DNA from: Bacilliculturomica massiliensis
GTDB lineage: Bacteria > Bacillota > Clostridia > Peptostreptococcales > Anaerovoracaceae
Direction of reading: 5' to 3'
Assembly (NCBI RefSeq): GCF_900605495.1
Contig: NZ_LR027598.1
Coordinates: 1-64,000 of the forward strand
Length of the DNA stretch: 64,000 bases
Shown: positions 17,410 to 25,508 of the stretch, piece after piece
Layout of the letters: each line of letters begins with the position of its first letter
Position numbering within the stretch: the first letter of the stretch is position 1
Translations under genes and position numbers: made by a program
Notes under the pieces: generated by a model
Told to the model about the DNA's origin: nothing
Database searches by the model: none
What the model saw: the letters and a program-made list of their open reading frames with translations, nothing else

Positions 17410-17752
17410 ATTTATGCTCGTCCTCCTTTCCCGTAAGATCATCTACATCGTCGCTGCCATGAGAATGATAAGTGCGGTAGCACAGCACCAGACAGAACGC
17501 GGTGATGGCGAAGTTGATCACGATGGCGGTCAGGATCATAGCCTGGGGCAGCGGATCCGCATAGGTCTTAGCGAAGGGAGTGAGAATGGGAGACTCGCCT
17601 CGCTGCAGCTTGCCGGAAAGCATCAGAAACAGAAGCGTACCGTTGGAAAGCAGGCTGGTGCCAAAGACGATGCGGAGCAGTCTGCGGGACAGGATCATGT
17701 AGGTGCCCGCTGCAAACAGTATTCCGACCAGAACTGATATCAATGTTTCCAT
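17399..17752 (-). CDS. mnhC: Mrp cation/proton antiporter subunit C (NuoK-like)
   Basis: 117 residues with three membrane helices; FGTSLLSNGTLLFLMLSG and the DPLPQAMILTAIVINFAITA helix are the MrpC/NuoK signature with its conserved acidic and polar residues. It sits between the A-B fusion and D in the standard Mrp gene order. Confidence 0.94.
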   Translation of the reverse strand: METLISVLVGILFAAGTYMILSRRLLRIVFGTSLLSNGTLLFLMLSGKLQRGESPILTPFAKTYADPLPQAMILTAIVINFAITAFCLVLCYRTYHSHGSDDVDDLTGKEDEHKYGH

Positions 17753-17771
17753 AAAATTTCTCCTGTGCTGA

Positions 17772-20597
17772 TTACTTCGATTTTCCGATATTGTAAATGA
17801 TGGACATGACGGCTCCGATCACCACGAGGAAGACGCCGAAATCAAAGATCATGGCCGTCGCCACCTCCAGGTGGATCCCTCCGAGAGCGGAAATGGTGTA
17901 GTGACCGAAGGTGTGGGTGAGGAAGGCCCTGCCAGCCAGCACGCCTCCCAGTCCGCAGGCTACAGCCACGGACAGCCCGATGGGAAGAAAGGAGGACAGA
18001 TGGGCCGGCAGCCTTTCGATGGAGCGTTTGCCCTCGGTGATATACATGAGCAGCAGGGCGGAAGCCGTCATCAGTCCGGCGATAAAGCCGCCTCCGGGAT
18101 TGTTGTGTCCGGCGCTGAACAGATACACGGAGACGAACAGGATGACGAAGGAGATGGGCTTGGCCAGCGTCAGAATGACGATATCATTGTCATTGCCCGG
18201 CACGTAGCTGTCCTGGGGGCCCGAATGGCGTTCCTCGGCGCGGGTCTTTCCGCTGCTGTCCGTGTACAGGGAGGTGAGTATGTAAACGCCCAGAGCCGCC
18301 ATGCAGAGCACGGAGATCTCGCCCATGGTGTCCAGTCCACGGAAATCCACCAGCGTTACATTTACTACATTCTTGCCTCCGCCCAGGCGCAGGCTGTTGT
18401 GTGTGAAAAAGAAGGAGATCGTTTCGAACAGCCGGTGTGAATGGGCGAACATGCTGATGAAAAACATGGAAGCTCCCACAGCCGCGGAGATCAGCAGCCG
18501 GCCGCATTTTGCCGCGGGCTTGTCCTGCCGTTCCGGGGCGGGGTCCATGCCCGAGGGGAACTGCCGCAGGACCATGACGTAGAGGATCAACGTCACCGTT
18601 TCTACCAGAAGCTGAGTCAGGGCCAGATCCGGGGCGCTGAACATGACGAAGAACATGGAGACCATGTAGCCGGCGGCTCCCAGCGCCAGGATGACGTGGA
18701 CACGTTTTTTCATGGTGGCGGCCAGTATGGCCGCGGCCACGGTGATGGCGGTCATTGCGATCTCGATGAGTTCGATGCGGGCCAGATCCGCCGTAAAGAT
18801 CTCACTGGCAAAGCCGAACAAAACCACGGGCAGACCTACCACAGCCAGGCAGGCTGCGAGAATGTAGCCCAGGTAATGAGAGATGTTGCCTGTCATGTAG
18901 GCGTCTGTAATGCGGCCGGTCCCGCCGATGAGAGCAGGGAGACTCCAGTCGTAGGCTCTGTTCGCGCCGATGGGCAGTGAGAACCGCATGACGGCCCGGC
19001 GGAAGGGCCCAAGCCGGCTGTAGAGCAGCGCACCGGCGGCGACGACGGCTGCAGTCATCATCAGCGCGGGCGTGATCCCGTGCCAGAAGGCGATGTGCAG
19101 ATGCGGCGGGGCGGAAAGTCCCAGGACCTGTTTCGCCGCGGGAGCCACCAGCGCTCCGCCGAAGAAATTGGGCGCCAGGGCGAATACCAGATTCAGAGAG
19201 ACCAGCATGAATGCAGGAAGCAGCATGCCGGCAGGCGCTTCGTGCGGATGCTTGGGAGTATCCGACGTCAGCTCTTTTCCGAGAAAGACCTTTCCGAAAA
19301 TGCTCAGGGAATAGACGAAGGTAAAGAGGCTTGCCAGAACCGCTGCAGCCGGTACCAGCCAGGCGGCGGCGCCCAGGTAGGACAGTCCGGAAAAAGGCGC
19401 GTCCGCCGCCGCCTCAAAGAACATCTCTTTGCTGAGGAAGCCGGAAAAGGGCGGCAGACCGGCCATGGCGCAGGAGCCGATGAAAGCCACAGCGCCGGTA
19501 AAGGGCATAGCTTTGCCCAGCCCGCGCAGAAGGGTCATGTCGCGGGTCCCGGTCTCGTGGTCCACGATGCCGGTCATGAGAAACAGGCTTCCCTTGAAGG
19601 CGGAGTGATTGATCAGATGGAACAGACCGCCCAGCACGGCGGCCTCGGTGCCCATACCGAACAGGGATATGATCAGACCCAGCTGGCTGATGGTGGAATA
19701 GGCCAGCAGCGCCTTCAGGTCCTTTTGCCGCAGAGCCATGAAAGAGCCGAAGAGCAGGGAGATCAGCCCCACGCCGGTCACCGTCGTATTCCACAGGACA
19801 GTGCCTCCCAGCAGGGGCGTAAAACGGGCCAGCAGAAAAATCCCGGCTTTTACCATGGTGGCGGAGTGAAGATAACAGCTGATCGGAGTAGGAGCTTCCA
19901 TGGCGGAGGGCAGCCAGATGTGGAAGGGGACCTGGGCCGATTTTGTAAAAGCGCCCAGCATGATCAGCACGGCGACGGCGGGATAGAGAGCGCTCTGCCG
20001 CAGCAGTTCGCCCTGAGCCAGGATCGCGCTGATCTCAAAGGTGCCGCACACGCTGCCTATGAGAACGAAGGCCACCAGCATGCAGAAACCGCCGGAGACG
20101 GTGATCAGCATGGCTTTTTGAGCGCCGTAGCGGGACCGTTCCTTTTCAAACCAGAATCCGATGAGCAGAAAACTGGACACGCTGGTCAGTTCCCAGAACA
20201 GATACAGGATGAGAAGATTGTCGGCGGTGACCACGCCCAGCATGGCCCCCATGAACATCAGTAAATATATGTAGAAATGGATCAGGCGTTCTTTTTTGGA
20301 TAGATAAAAGATCGAGTAGAAGATCACCACCATACCGACGAAGGTGATGAGAAGCGAAAAAAGCGCCGAGAGCCCTGAGAGTTCAAAGGATAGATTCAGA
20401 TCCAGCAGAGGCACCCAGGATCCTTCCGTGCGGACAGACCCGCCCCCGGCGACAACAGGCATTTGAAACAGATACAGCGCAAAAAGCGCCGCGGGTACAG
20501 GAAGCACAAACCACCCCGCGCGCCCGCGGATCCATTTCTGACATAAAAGAAGCAGCAGCGCGGCTGCAAAAGGTGTGAGAACGTAGGCAAAAAGCAA
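17772..20597 (-). CDS. mnhA: Mrp antiporter subunit A fused to subunit B
   Basis: 941 residues. The first about 780 residues are MrpA: NuoL-like core with helices such as EAPTPISCYLHSATMVKAG and LLAYSTISQLGLIISLFGMG, then the MrpA-specific C-terminal helices (APDLALTQLLVETVTLILYV). The last about 140 residues, beginning near NDNDIVILTLAKPISF, are a complete MrpB domain (YLFSAGHNNPGGGFIAGLM, LEVATAMIFDFGVFLVVIG). No separate mnhB exists, so the operon reads AB-C-D-E-F-G. The complex exports Na+ (or K+) in exchange for protons. The start is first in the transcript, under the promoter at 20687-20715. Confidence 0.95.
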   Translation of the reverse strand: MLFAYVLTPFAAALLLLLCQKWIRGRAGWFVLPVPAALFALYLFQMPVVAGGGSVRTEGSWVPLLDLNLSFELSGLSALFSLLITFVGMVVIFYSIFYLSKKERLIHFYIYLLMFMGAMLGVVTADNLLILYLFWELTSVSSFLLIGFWFEKERSRYGAQKAMLITVSGGFCMLVAFVLIGSVCGTFEISAILAQGELLRQSALYPAVAVLIMLGAFTKSAQVPFHIWLPSAMEAPTPISCYLHSATMVKAGIFLLARFTPLLGGTVLWNTTVTGVGLISLLFGSFMALRQKDLKALLAYSTISQLGLIISLFGMGTEAAVLGGLFHLINHSAFKGSLFLMTGIVDHETGTRDMTLLRGLGKAMPFTGAVAFIGSCAMAGLPPFSGFLSKEMFFEAAADAPFSGLSYLGAAAWLVPAAAVLASLFTFVYSLSIFGKVFLGKELTSDTPKHPHEAPAGMLLPAFMLVSLNLVFALAPNFFGGALVAPAAKQVLGLSAPPHLHIAFWHGITPALMMTAAVVAAGALLYSRLGPFRRAVMRFSLPIGANRAYDWSLPALIGGTGRITDAYMTGNISHYLGYILAACLAVVGLPVVLFGFASEIFTADLARIELIEIAMTAITVAAAILAATMKKRVHVILALGAAGYMVSMFFVMFSAPDLALTQLLVETVTLILYVMVLRQFPSGMDPAPERQDKPAAKCGRLLISAAVGASMFFISMFAHSHRLFETISFFFTHNSLRLGGGKNVVNVTLVDFRGLDTMGEISVLCMAALGVYILTSLYTDSSGKTRAEERHSGPQDSYVPGNDNDIVILTLAKPISFVILFVSVYLFSAGHNNPGGGFIAGLMTASALLLMYITEGKRSIERLPAHLSSFLPIGLSVAVACGLGGVLAGRAFLTHTFGHYTISALGGIHLEVATAMIFDFGVFLVVIGAVMSIIYNIGKSK

Positions 20598-20686
20598 TTG
20601 GGATCTCCTTTCTGTCTGCTTTTGCGTTCTGCGCAGCCCCAGGCCCCCATGGCGTCAGGCGTTCCCGCATAACACAATACAAAAGT

Positions 20687-20715
20687 ATTGTATCATAATC
20701 TGTCGAAAGGTTCAA
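20687..20715 (-). promoter_or_regulatory. Promoter of the mrp operon with overlapping small inverted repeat
   Basis: On the minus strand TTGAAC (plus 20710-20715), a 17-bp spacer and TACAAT (plus 20687-20692) precede mnhA. A 7-bp inverted repeat (20674-20680 with 20685-20691, loop AAAA) overlaps the -10 box and start site and could be an operator. Confidence 0.6.
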
Positions 20716-20726
20716 AAAAAATAGAT

Positions 20727-21749
20727 TTATTCTTCCAGATTGCTGCACCGTCCGGCGCTGCCGAAGCAGCTCTCGCGGCTGGTATTGCTGAGGTAATCGT
20801 ATTCACAGATGCTCCAGTTGTTTTTTCCCCGTTCTTTGGCCCGGAACAGAGACAGGTCCGCATTGTCCATATTTTCTTTCAGGCTCAGGGCGTCCAGTCT
20901 TCCGTAGGTGATGCCGATGCTGCAGGAACCCGGCGGATATTCGTATTCCATAAAGAGACGGCTGACCATGTGACAGATCTCCGAGGCCCGGTTTTTTACG
21001 ATCCTCTGGTCAGGGACATTTTTCATCAGCACGAAGAATTCATGATCGCCCAGGCGCCCCAGGAGATCGTCCGCGCGAAAGGCGCCGGTCAGCAGAGCGC
21101 CGGTGGTCTTCAGGATCTCGTTGGCCGTATCTTCTCCCAAAGCGCTGACCACAGCGCGGAAGTTGTCCAGCTCGATGCGGAATATGGCGTGGTTTTTATA
21201 ATTGCCTACCCACTGGAGATAGCGTCCGCACTGACACTCCACGGCGGAGCGGACATAGAGCCCTGTCAGTTCGTCCCTGTCCACGCAGTTGTGCAGGTTG
21301 GAAAACTCCCGCAGGGGTCCGGTCACATCCGATAGGATGCAGATAAGATAAGAGCCCCATTCCGCATTTTCCGCCAGACCGCCGTCCAGACGGATGTGAA
21401 TGGTCTCCCCTGTATTGCTGGAGACCGCGATATTCAGGTGGAGCTGTCCAACCGTGTCGATCTGTTTCTTTCCCTCGTAGAGAAGTTCCCGCACCGCGTC
21501 TGCGGGCGTGGAGACCGGAAGCGAGTAGGTGCCTCCGGGTGAGAGCTTAATATGCGAAAAACCGAAGAGATCCGCAGCGCCCTGGCTGAGAAACAACAGA
21601 TCAAAATTGGAAGTGTCGTAGCAGACGATCCCGCCGGGAAAGATACGGGGCAGGACGGTGAGAAAAGAGCGCAGCTGTTCATCCGAAATATCGTCCAGAG
21701 AACGATAATTGGGTGAAATAGTAAATTCATAGATGTACTCCGGGTTCAT
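20727..21749 (-). CDS. GGDEF-domain protein with altered signature motif
   Basis: 340 residues. The N-terminal half (about 25-150) resembles a PAS sensor; the C-terminal half is a GGDEF fold beginning at RDELTGLYVRSAVE (about 173). The signature reads RLGDHEFF where active diguanylate cyclases have RxGGDEF, so the metal-binding third position is His; cyclase activity is doubtful and a c-di-GMP- or GTP-sensing role is more likely. No EAL domain or membrane segment is seen. An 80-bp piece encoding the N-terminal SQGAADLFGFSHIKLSPGG region is duplicated at 24583-24662. Monocistronic. Confidence 0.9.
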   Translation of the reverse strand: MNPEYIYEFTISPNYRSLDDISDEQLRSFLTVLPRIFPGGIVCYDTSNFDLLFLSQGAADLFGFSHIKLSPGGTYSLPVSTPADAVRELLYEGKKQIDTVGQLHLNIAVSSNTGETIHIRLDGGLAENAEWGSYLICILSDVTGPLREFSNLHNCVDRDELTGLYVRSAVECQCGRYLQWVGNYKNHAIFRIELDNFRAVVSALGEDTANEILKTTGALLTGAFRADDLLGRLGDHEFFVLMKNVPDQRIVKNRASEICHMVSRLFMEYEYPPGSCSIGITYGRLDALSLKENMDNADLSLFRAKERGKNNWSICEYDYLSNTSRESCFGSAGRCSNLEE

Positions 21750-21976
21750 GTTAAGACTTCCTCCTTCCGGGGTCTTACTCCGCGTTTGCCGATCCAGTCG
21801 ATTTTTAGACGAATATGGTCTATTATAGCTTGTTTATCTGGGTTGGTCAAACAGTAAGAAAATTCTTGGCGCGAAGGGAAAAATCCCGGGATTTACTGCA
21901 TATCCGCCACCATGCCGCGGAAGAATAAAACAGTAATGATGAAGCGAAACGGACAACTGGGGAGGAAAAGGATCAG

Positions 21977-23812
21977 ATGGCAAAGAGGCGGGCGGAAACG
22001 GCGGAAATATTCAGAAACACCATTCGTTTTATATTCTGGGATTGGAGCGCCCTGCTTATTTTTATACTTTCGTGGAAGTTCCTTCTCCTCATGCTGATCC
22101 CGCTTCAGGACGGCATACTGTCACTGATCGTGAAAAAGGCTGGGACGGCGGGAATGTCCGGTACGGGCTTACTGCATCTGCTGATGGATCCAGGCGCTCT
22201 GGTGCTGGCCGCTGTCTGGCTGCTGATCCTGGCCTGCTCCCTTTACGTGGAGATCGCCGGAGTGCTGCTTTACTTTGAAGGGGCCCGGAACGGAAGCAAA
22301 AGAGGGCCGCTGCAGCTTCTTAGCGGCGCGCTGCGCAAAATGTTTCTGCTTTTCAGACCGGATAAGGCGCTCATGATCCCTTACCTGATCCTGCTCCTCC
22401 CATTTACGGGTTTTGCAATTTCGTCTGAACCGCTGCGGCGGCTGGAACTGTTAGAGTCCATGTCCGGAGGATCCGCACAGACGCCTGTGTTTCGCGGGGC
22501 CGCAGCCGTTCTGTTCTGCCTGTTTGCTCTGGCAGTCCTGCGACATAGCTTTGCTGTTCCAGAGGTCGTACTGGAAAACGGCGGCTTTCGGGCCGCCGCC
22601 CGCAGAAGCCGCCTGATGCTTTCGGGAAATGGAGTCGGAGCGGCGGTCTGTCTGGCCCTGTACTTTTTTTTCTGCGTAGCGGCGGCCGCACTGTTTTGCC
22701 TCGCCGTTCTCGCCGCTCTTTTTTTGTGGGCACAGATTTTTTACAGCGGAGAGCAGGCGTCCTACGCTTTCTGGTTTGTATGCGCAAAATTGAAGGATAC
22801 GGGCAGTATTTTCGTCTCTGTCTACACGATCGTCTGCGGGATGGGAATATTGACCTCCCTGTATCACCAGTACCACGGAGGGAGGCCCGCCTGCGTAAAG
22901 CCGCTGTTTTCAGGCCGCAGATCCGCAGAAAAGAGAAGGACGCCCGCTTCGCAGCTGTTTGTGCTGGCAGTGATCATACTGTTTTATATGGGGATGTCTG
23001 TGGCGAGCCTTCACAGCTGGACTTCCCCGCCTCAGCCGCTGATCGTGGCTCATCGGGCGGGAGCCGAGACGGAGCGGGAAAATACGCTGGCGGCCCTTCG
23101 CAGAGCGCAGTTTACCGGTGCGCAGACAGCGGAGATCGACGTCCGTCAGACGAAGGACGGGGAACTGGTGGTGCTCCATGACGACACGCTGTTCCGGACG
23201 GAGGGCGTAGACCGACGGGTGTCGGATCTGACGCTGGCAGAGCTGAAGGCGCTGGAAGCCGGACTGTACGGCCCTTTGGATCAGGAGGGTGAGCGGATAC
23301 CGGAGCTGAGGGAGATGGTAAGCGAAGCCAAAGGCCGGATCGAACTCATGATCGAACTGAAATCGGGGGACGGAAAGACCGCTGAAAATGGCAGAGGGAT
23401 GGCGGAAGAGGCGGTGAAGATCATCCGGCGGTACGGCGGCGAGTCGTGGTGCTCCGTGGCGTCCATGCATTACGGCGATCTGAAAAAAGTAAAAGAACTG
23501 GAACCGGCGCTGCGTACAGTATATATCACGCGGGAAGCTCCGGAGAATCTCAGCCGCTTTGAGGCGGCAGACGCCTTCAGCGTGGGCGCGGGCTCCGTCA
23601 CCGCAGAGATTGTGGACTCCGCACATGAACAGGGAAAAGCATTCTACGCCTGGACGGTAAACGGAGAGAGGGACATGAGGGAACTGATCCGGCTGGGCGT
23701 GGACGGTATCGTGACGGATGAACCAAAGCTGGCGGGATTTGTGAGAGATACCATTGCAGCCGGATCGCCGCAGGATTCTCTCATGGCAAAACTGCAGACC
23801 GCGCTGCGTTGA
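21977..23812 (+). CDS. Glycerophosphodiester phosphodiesterase with N-terminal multi-helix membrane domain
   Basis: 611 residues. The first about 340 residues carry seven to eight hydrophobic helices matching the GPDPase membrane domain; the last about 250 are a GDPD TIM barrel. Catalytic residues are visible in VAHRAGAETERENTL (His-Arg and Glu-Asn), AEIDVRQTKDGELVVLHDD (Glu, Asp, His) and ELKSG. The enzyme hydrolyses glycerophosphodiesters to glycerol 3-phosphate and an alcohol, probably at the outer face of the membrane. The ATG is preceded by AGGA. A terminator follows at 23868-23900. Confidence 0.92.
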   Translation: MAKRRAETAEIFRNTIRFIFWDWSALLIFILSWKFLLLMLIPLQDGILSLIVKKAGTAGMSGTGLLHLLMDPGALVLAAVWLLILACSLYVEIAGVLLYFEGARNGSKRGPLQLLSGALRKMFLLFRPDKALMIPYLILLLPFTGFAISSEPLRRLELLESMSGGSAQTPVFRGAAAVLFCLFALAVLRHSFAVPEVVLENGGFRAAARRSRLMLSGNGVGAAVCLALYFFFCVAAAALFCLAVLAALFLWAQIFYSGEQASYAFWFVCAKLKDTGSIFVSVYTIVCGMGILTSLYHQYHGGRPACVKPLFSGRRSAEKRRTPASQLFVLAVIILFYMGMSVASLHSWTSPPQPLIVAHRAGAETERENTLAALRRAQFTGAQTAEIDVRQTKDGELVVLHDDTLFRTEGVDRRVSDLTLAELKALEAGLYGPLDQEGERIPELREMVSEAKGRIELMIELKSGDGKTAENGRGMAEEAVKIIRRYGGESWCSVASMHYGDLKKVKELEPALRTVYITREAPENLSRFEAADAFSVGAGSVTAEIVDSAHEQGKAFYAWTVNGERDMRELIRLGVDGIVTDEPKLAGFVRDTIAAGSPQDSLMAKLQTALR

Positions 23813-23867
23813 CAGGAGCATAACCTTTGACTATTGGGAACCCAATCGGACCGCAGGGCATAATCTA

Positions 23868-23900
23868 AAGCAGGTGGAACAATTTCCGCCTGCTTGTTTT
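23868..23900 (+). terminator. Terminator of the phosphodiesterase gene
   Basis: A 12-bp stem (23868-23879 with 23884-23895, one G-U pair) is followed by a GTTTT tail. Confidence 0.8.
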
Positions 23901-23948
23901 CTTTGCGGGAAACAGACGAATATTCCTATGGTTAAAAGGAGAATGACC

Positions 23949-24584
23949 ATGTTAATTATAGATTCCGTGCAATCGGGTACGAGGGCTGCGCAGTTCCCTC
24001 CCACCCGACCCTTTGTACTGTATTCGGGGACTGATATTACCGGGACGGCAGACGGCAACAGCGGCCCCGGCGGGCCCGAAAACTACTGCGACTTATCATT
24101 TACATCCGCATCTCGTTACAGGCTGAATCGAGCGGATCACAACAATATATTTCAGTTTTATCTCACTGCGGGCGGGGGAACCAGACAGGCCTTTTGTCTG
24201 GATAAATTTAAAGACGGACCTTACGGAGTATCCTACCGGAGCGGCGCGTTTGAGACCGCGTTCCCCGACGCTGCCGCTCGCCAGAAAACGATGACGGCCT
24301 GGCTGCTGGCAAACGCGTATCCCGCGGTCAGCGCAGCGCAGACCTTCGATCTGGCAGGGGTGAACGCGTCCGCTTCGCCGGCTCTGGACGATAACGACGC
24401 CTATGCGGCGGTGCAGGTCGCCATCTGGGTCCTGCTGGGGCAGATCGCGCCCGCGGAAGCGTATTTCCTGGAATGCGGGGCAGACGCCGAACATCCCAAA
24501 TCAGAACGGCTTCACACAGCGGTGATGCGGCTGATCGAACTGGCGGGAAACTACGCGGATGCTGTCTCTTTTATACATCTTTGA
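23949..24584 (+). CDS. Thioester-domain (TQXA-type) protein lacking a signal peptide
   Basis: 211 residues from the ATG at 23949, seven bases after AAAGGAGA. The layout matches the thioester domain of Gram-positive surface adhesins, in which a Cys and a Gln side chain form an internal thioester that couples covalently to host targets: RQAFCLDKF supplies Cys83 and AYAAVQVAIW supplies Gln156 (TQxA-like, with Val for Thr). Usual partners are absent: there is no signal peptide, no repeat stalk and no LPXTG anchor. The stop codon is the first base pairs of an 80-bp sequence copied from the GGDEF gene, so the gene may be cut short. The family call rests on the two motifs. Confidence 0.7.
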   Translation: MLIIDSVQSGTRAAQFPPTRPFVLYSGTDITGTADGNSGPGGPENYCDLSFTSASRYRLNRADHNNIFQFYLTAGGGTRQAFCLDKFKDGPYGVSYRSGAFETAFPDAAARQKTMTAWLLANAYPAVSAAQTFDLAGVNASASPALDDNDAYAAVQVAIWVLLGQIAPAEAYFLECGADAEHPKSERLHTAVMRLIELAGNYADAVSFIHL

Positions 24585-24662
24585 GACCGGCAGCGAGTAG
24601 GTGCCTCCGGGTGAGAGCTTAATATTGGAAAAACCGAAGAGAGCCGAAGCGCCCTGGCTGAG
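24583..24662 (-). repeat. Copied fragment of the GGDEF gene
   Basis: These 80 bases match 21511-21590 with about five substitutions, in the same orientation. Read on the minus strand they encode SQGASALFGFSNIKLSPGG, against SQGAADLFGFSHIKLSPGG in the intact gene; three changes alter the residue and two are silent. The match starts within the stop codon of the thioester gene and ends at the Pro/Cys-rich tract. It is a remnant of a paralogue or a short duplicative insertion. Confidence 0.85.
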
Positions 24663-25036
24663 GCCCGTGCCCGGTGCCCTGTCCGGAGCCGTGTCCTCCG
24701 TGTCCGTGCCCGCCGCCCTGCCCGGAGCCGTGTCCTCCGTGCCCGTGTCCGCCGCCCTGCCCCCGGCCGAAGCCTGATTTTTGTTGTAAGATCGAACGGG
24801 ACTGCAGGCCGGAGCCATGCCCGGGACCGGAACCACGGCGCAGGCCCGAACCGTGTTGCGGACCGGAACCGCATCCCAGGCCGCAGCCTCGGGTAAATCC
24901 CAATTTCACGTGCAGAATAGAACCTGCATGCAGACCGGAGAATCCCGGCGCGCCGGATACGCGTCCCGGCCCGGCACTCTGTCTGCCGGACCCAGGCGCA
25001 AGGCCGCGGCGCGGAGGAACGACGATCTATCTGTAA
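24662..25036 (+). CDS. Pro/Cys-rich repeat open frame, doubtful gene
   Basis: An open frame with a possible GTG start at 24674 encodes two and a bit copies of a 13-residue unit PCPEPCPPCPCPP, then a Cys/Pro/Arg-rich tail with spaced FCCKIE, PCCGPEP and FTCRIEPAC. No ribosome site precedes it, and a stop at 24659-24661 separates it from upstream. The opposite strand is also open over the same bases (24619-24909, Gly/His-rich). It could be the displaced tail of the thioester-domain gene, a small metal-binding or coat-like protein, or non-coding. Confidence is low. Confidence 0.3.
   Translation, partial: GPCPVPCPEPCPPCPCPPPCPEPCPPCPCPPPCPRPKPDFCCKIERDCRPEPCPGPEPRRRPEPCCGPEPHPRPQPRVNPNFTCRIEPACRPENPGAPDTRPGPALCLPDPGARPRRGGTTIYL
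24676..24768. repeat. 39-bp tandem repeat (2.4 copies)
   Basis: Units at 24676-24714 and 24715-24753 plus a 15-base partial copy. The differences between units are silent in the plus frame (Cys codons) and also silent in the Gly/His minus frame, but not in the third open frame, which argues that one of the first two is or was translated. Confidence 0.85.
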
Positions 25037-25158
25037 CTGTAAATTACCATAGATGAAGCGCGCCCGGATGAGAACGGCTATTTTGCCTATCTTATCCGGG
25101 CGCTGTCTGTTCCTGTGTTTCTTTTTTCCTGGCCGTACATTCTCCGGGGAGAAAGCGC
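25037..25158. other. Intergenic stretch with a long-loop stem
   Basis: A perfect 10-bp GC-rich stem (25060-25069 with 25094-25103) encloses 24 bases. There is no T run, so it is not a clear terminator. Nothing else is recognised. Confidence 0.35.
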
Positions 25159-25213
25159 TTGCAGAGCATCGGAAGAAGCGTTATAATCTTCATATCCCCC
25201 ATGGGGGGATATG
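25159..25213 (+). promoter_or_regulatory. csoR promoter with CsoR-type operator
   Basis: TTGCAG (25159-25164), 17 bp, TATAAT (25182-25187), then a 23-base near-perfect palindrome (25191-25213) with the form CATAT-CCCCC-ATG-GGGGG-ATATG. A G/C-tract palindrome with A/T flanks at the start site is the pattern bound by CsoR-family repressors, pointing to autoregulation of the csoR-MATE unit. Confidence 0.85.
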
Positions 25214-25229
25214 AAAGGAGGATGACGTC

Positions 25230-25499
25230 ATGGCTCATCATCACGAAAACACAAAAGCGGTTCTGAACCGGCTCTCGCGGGTCACCGGCCATATGGAAGC
25301 GATCAAAAGGATGGTGGAGGAGGATCGGGACTGCGCGCAGATATTGATCCAGCTCTCCGCTGTCCGTTCCGCTGTCAATAATATAGGAAAGATCATATTG
25401 CAGGATCACATTGAGCACTGTGTTGTGGAGGCGGTGCAGACCGACGATCAAAAGGTTTTAGAGGATTTGAAGCAGGCCATCGCCCAGTTTTTGAAATAG
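25230..25499 (+). CDS. csoR: CsoR-family metal-sensing repressor
   Basis: 89 residues, all helical, family length. The Cu(I) site residues of CsoR are present as Cys35 (RDCAQILIQLSAVRSA), His60 and Cys64 (QDHIEHCV), so copper is the likeliest effector, with derepression on metal binding; related FrmR/RcnR members sense formaldehyde or Ni/Co with other ligands. An AAAGGAGG site precedes the ATG. The operator at 25191-25213 and the MATE gene ten bases downstream form one unit. The usual copA/copZ partners are absent here. Confidence 0.92.
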   Translation: MAHHHENTKAVLNRLSRVTGHMEAIKRMVEEDRDCAQILIQLSAVRSAVNNIGKIILQDHIEHCVVEAVQTDDQKVLEDLKQAIAQFLK

Positions 25500-25508
25500 A
25501 GGCCCGCC

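Noticed and set aside
21511-24662. Diversity-generating retroelement (template and variable repeat)
   Set aside because: The two 80-bp copies differ at mixed bases, not only at adenines, and no reverse transcriptase gene is present.
24619-24909. Gly/His-rich minus-strand protein
   Set aside because: Only a GTG without a ribosome site; it may be a mirror of the plus-strand repeat frame, so it is reported only as an alternative.
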